Source: Prevotellaceae bacterium
GTDB taxonomy: Bacteria; Bacteroidota; Bacteroidia; Bacteroidales; Bacteroidaceae
Direction of reading: 5' to 3'
DNA length: 13,544 nt
Assembly: GCA_022508635.1 (NCBI GenBank)
Contig: JAFLUV010000045.1
Coordinates: forward strand, 1 to 13,544
The notes under the pieces were generated by a model that worked only from the letters and a program-made list of their open reading frames with translations, was not told where the DNA came from and searched no databases. Shown here piece after piece: positions 12,623 to 13,544 of this stretch. A program made the translations under genes and the position numbers. Position 1 is the stretch's first letter; every line of letters starts with the position of its first letter.

Positions 12623-13544
12623 ATGAAGAAGACACTCGTATGGTTGGGCGCGCTCCTTGCCGGAACGCTCTTAGGGATGATGAACATGGGGCAGCTGAAT
12701 GCCGCGGCCGATGCCATAGCCGCTGTCTATATCCGGCTGTTCCAGCTGCTGGCCGTACCGACGATTGTCCTGGCAGTAACCACTACGATGGCTACGATGG
12801 GTGCCAGCCGGGATACCGGGCGCATCTTCCGCCGCATGCTGACCTATACGCTACTGACCACCGTCTGCGCCGCCGCCACGGGAGCACTGCTCTATGTCGT
12901 CGTGAGTCCGCAGGCAGAGTCGCTCCAATCGCAGCTGCCGTCCCTCCCGTCCGGAGCGGACGGCGGCTATTTCGGGCATCTCATCAGCGTCGTGCCCGAC
13001 AACATCGTTCGTCCTTTCCTTGAGGGGAACGTCCTCTCGCTCCTGCTCGTGGCCTTTGCGGCAGGCATAGGGCTGTCACGCCTGCCCGAGACGGAGGAGA
13101 AGGCAGCCGTCGTGAAGCTGCTCACCGGCCTTCAGGAACTGGTTTTCCTGCTCATCGGATGGCTCGTGCGGACTCTGCCTGTCGGCATTATTGCCTTTGC
13201 CGCCCAACTGTCGGCTCAGTTGTGTGCCGGCGTAATGGCGGAGTCGCTGGGCAAGTATATACTGGTGGTACTGGGCAGCAACATCGTGCAGTCCTTCATC
13301 ATCCTGCCCTTGTTTCTCACGGCTCGCGGACTTAATCCGCTGCGAGTGCTCAGGTGCATGAGCCCGGCGGTGCTGACGGCTCTCTTCACCAAGAGCTCGG
13401 CGGCAACATTGCCCGTGACGATGGAAGCGGCAGAGAGGCGGCTGGGCGTCCGCCGCGAGGTGGCACGGTTTGTACTGCCGATATGTACGACCATCAACAT
13501 GAACGGTTGTGCGGCATTCATCCTCGTCACGTCGCTTTTCGTGA
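12623..13544 (+). CDS. Dicarboxylate/amino acid:cation symporter (DAACS/SDF family), 3' end cut by window
   Basis: The frame from the ATG at 12623 is open to the window edge (307 residues, about three quarters of a normal member). It is rich in hydrophobic helices. The re-entrant loop motif TKSSAATLPVT (256-266) matches TRSSSGTLPVT of GltPh-type transporters, and TINMNG (290-295) corresponds to their TINMDG sodium site. Proteins of this family import dicarboxylates or acidic amino acids with sodium or protons across the inner membrane. The Asp of NMDG is Asn294 here, and the preceding Gly is Cys288. The gene starts 52 bases after the SusD stop with no terminator or promoter box seen, so cotranscription is likely. 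Substrate is uncertain. Confidence 0.88.
   Translation, partial: MKKTLVWLGALLAGTLLGMMNMGQLNAAADAIAAVYIRLFQLLAVPTIVLAVTTTMATMGASRDTGRIFRRMLTYTLLTTVCAAATGALLYVVVSPQAESLQSQLPSLPSGADGGYFGHLISVVPDNIVRPFLEGNVLSLLLVAFAAGIGLSRLPETEEKAAVVKLLTGLQELVFLLIGWLVRTLPVGIIAFAAQLSAQLCAGVMAESLGKYILVVLGSNIVQSFIILPLFLTARGLNPLRVLRCMSPAVLTALFTKSSAATLPVTMEAAERRLGVRREVARFVLPICTTINMNGCAAFILVTSLFV

Noticed and set aside
11314..12717. Long minus-strand open frame opposite the SusD gene
   Set aside because: The plus strand encodes a full SusD protein with lipobox and conserved C-terminus; the antisense frame has no recognisable domain.
12640..13023. Plus-strand frame of 127 codons near the right end
   Set aside because: It is an out-of-frame shadow of the symporter, whose frame from 12623 has transporter motifs.

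Overview
The window looks like a chromosomal segment of a member of the Bacteroidales, most likely Prevotellaceae. The support is indirect but consistent: several start regions are preceded by the Bacteroidetes -7 promoter box TAnnTTTG, there is a RagB/SusD-family surface lipoprotein with a Cys-Ser-Asp-Asp export signal, and there is a nucleoside kinase of the Bacteroidetes type. There are also a probable DUF4831 protein and a stand-alone AICAR transformylase. No rRNA, tRNA, CRISPR array, insertion sequence or phage gene was seen.

Layout. Positions 1-232 hold a GC-rich leader of a gene transcribed leftwards out of the window, then a divergent intergenic region. Positions 233-3539 are a tight three-gene operon joined by two ATGA stop/start overlaps: a zinc-ribbon membrane protein, an SGNH/GDSL hydrolase-like protein and an MBOAT acyltransferase. 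The last two form a classic membrane O-acylation pair, comparable to PatA/PatB-type or alginate-type systems. The zinc-ribbon protein is the unusual partner. Positions 3564-6150 have their own good promoter and carry a stand-alone AICAR formyltransferase domain protein, a small very basic protein and a secreted protein probably of the DUF4831 family.

A nucleoside kinase with a TGS-like and ThrRS-like N-terminus lies on the minus strand (6173-7834), convergent with the previous operon. It is transcribed divergently from positions 7998-10391, an operon of three FKBP-type prolyl isomerases. By their N-termini these are cytoplasmic, lipid-anchored and periplasmic. A strong intrinsic terminator (10446-10486) closes that operon.

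After a long intergenic region with a cluster of short inverted repeats and a well-formed promoter comes a SusD-like lipoprotein with no SusC next to it (10900-12570). It is followed at 52 bases by a sodium/dicarboxylate-type symporter (DAACS/SDF family) cut by the window end. The symporter has no full-length open frame listed because it runs off the edge; it was read directly from the sequence.

The best candidates for something undescribed are the zinc-ribbon/SGNH/MBOAT operon, which may be an envelope acetylation system with a built-in membrane regulator or scaffold, and the SusC-less SusD plus DAACS symporter pair. The three-compartment FKBP cassette is a notable arrangement but made of well-known parts.
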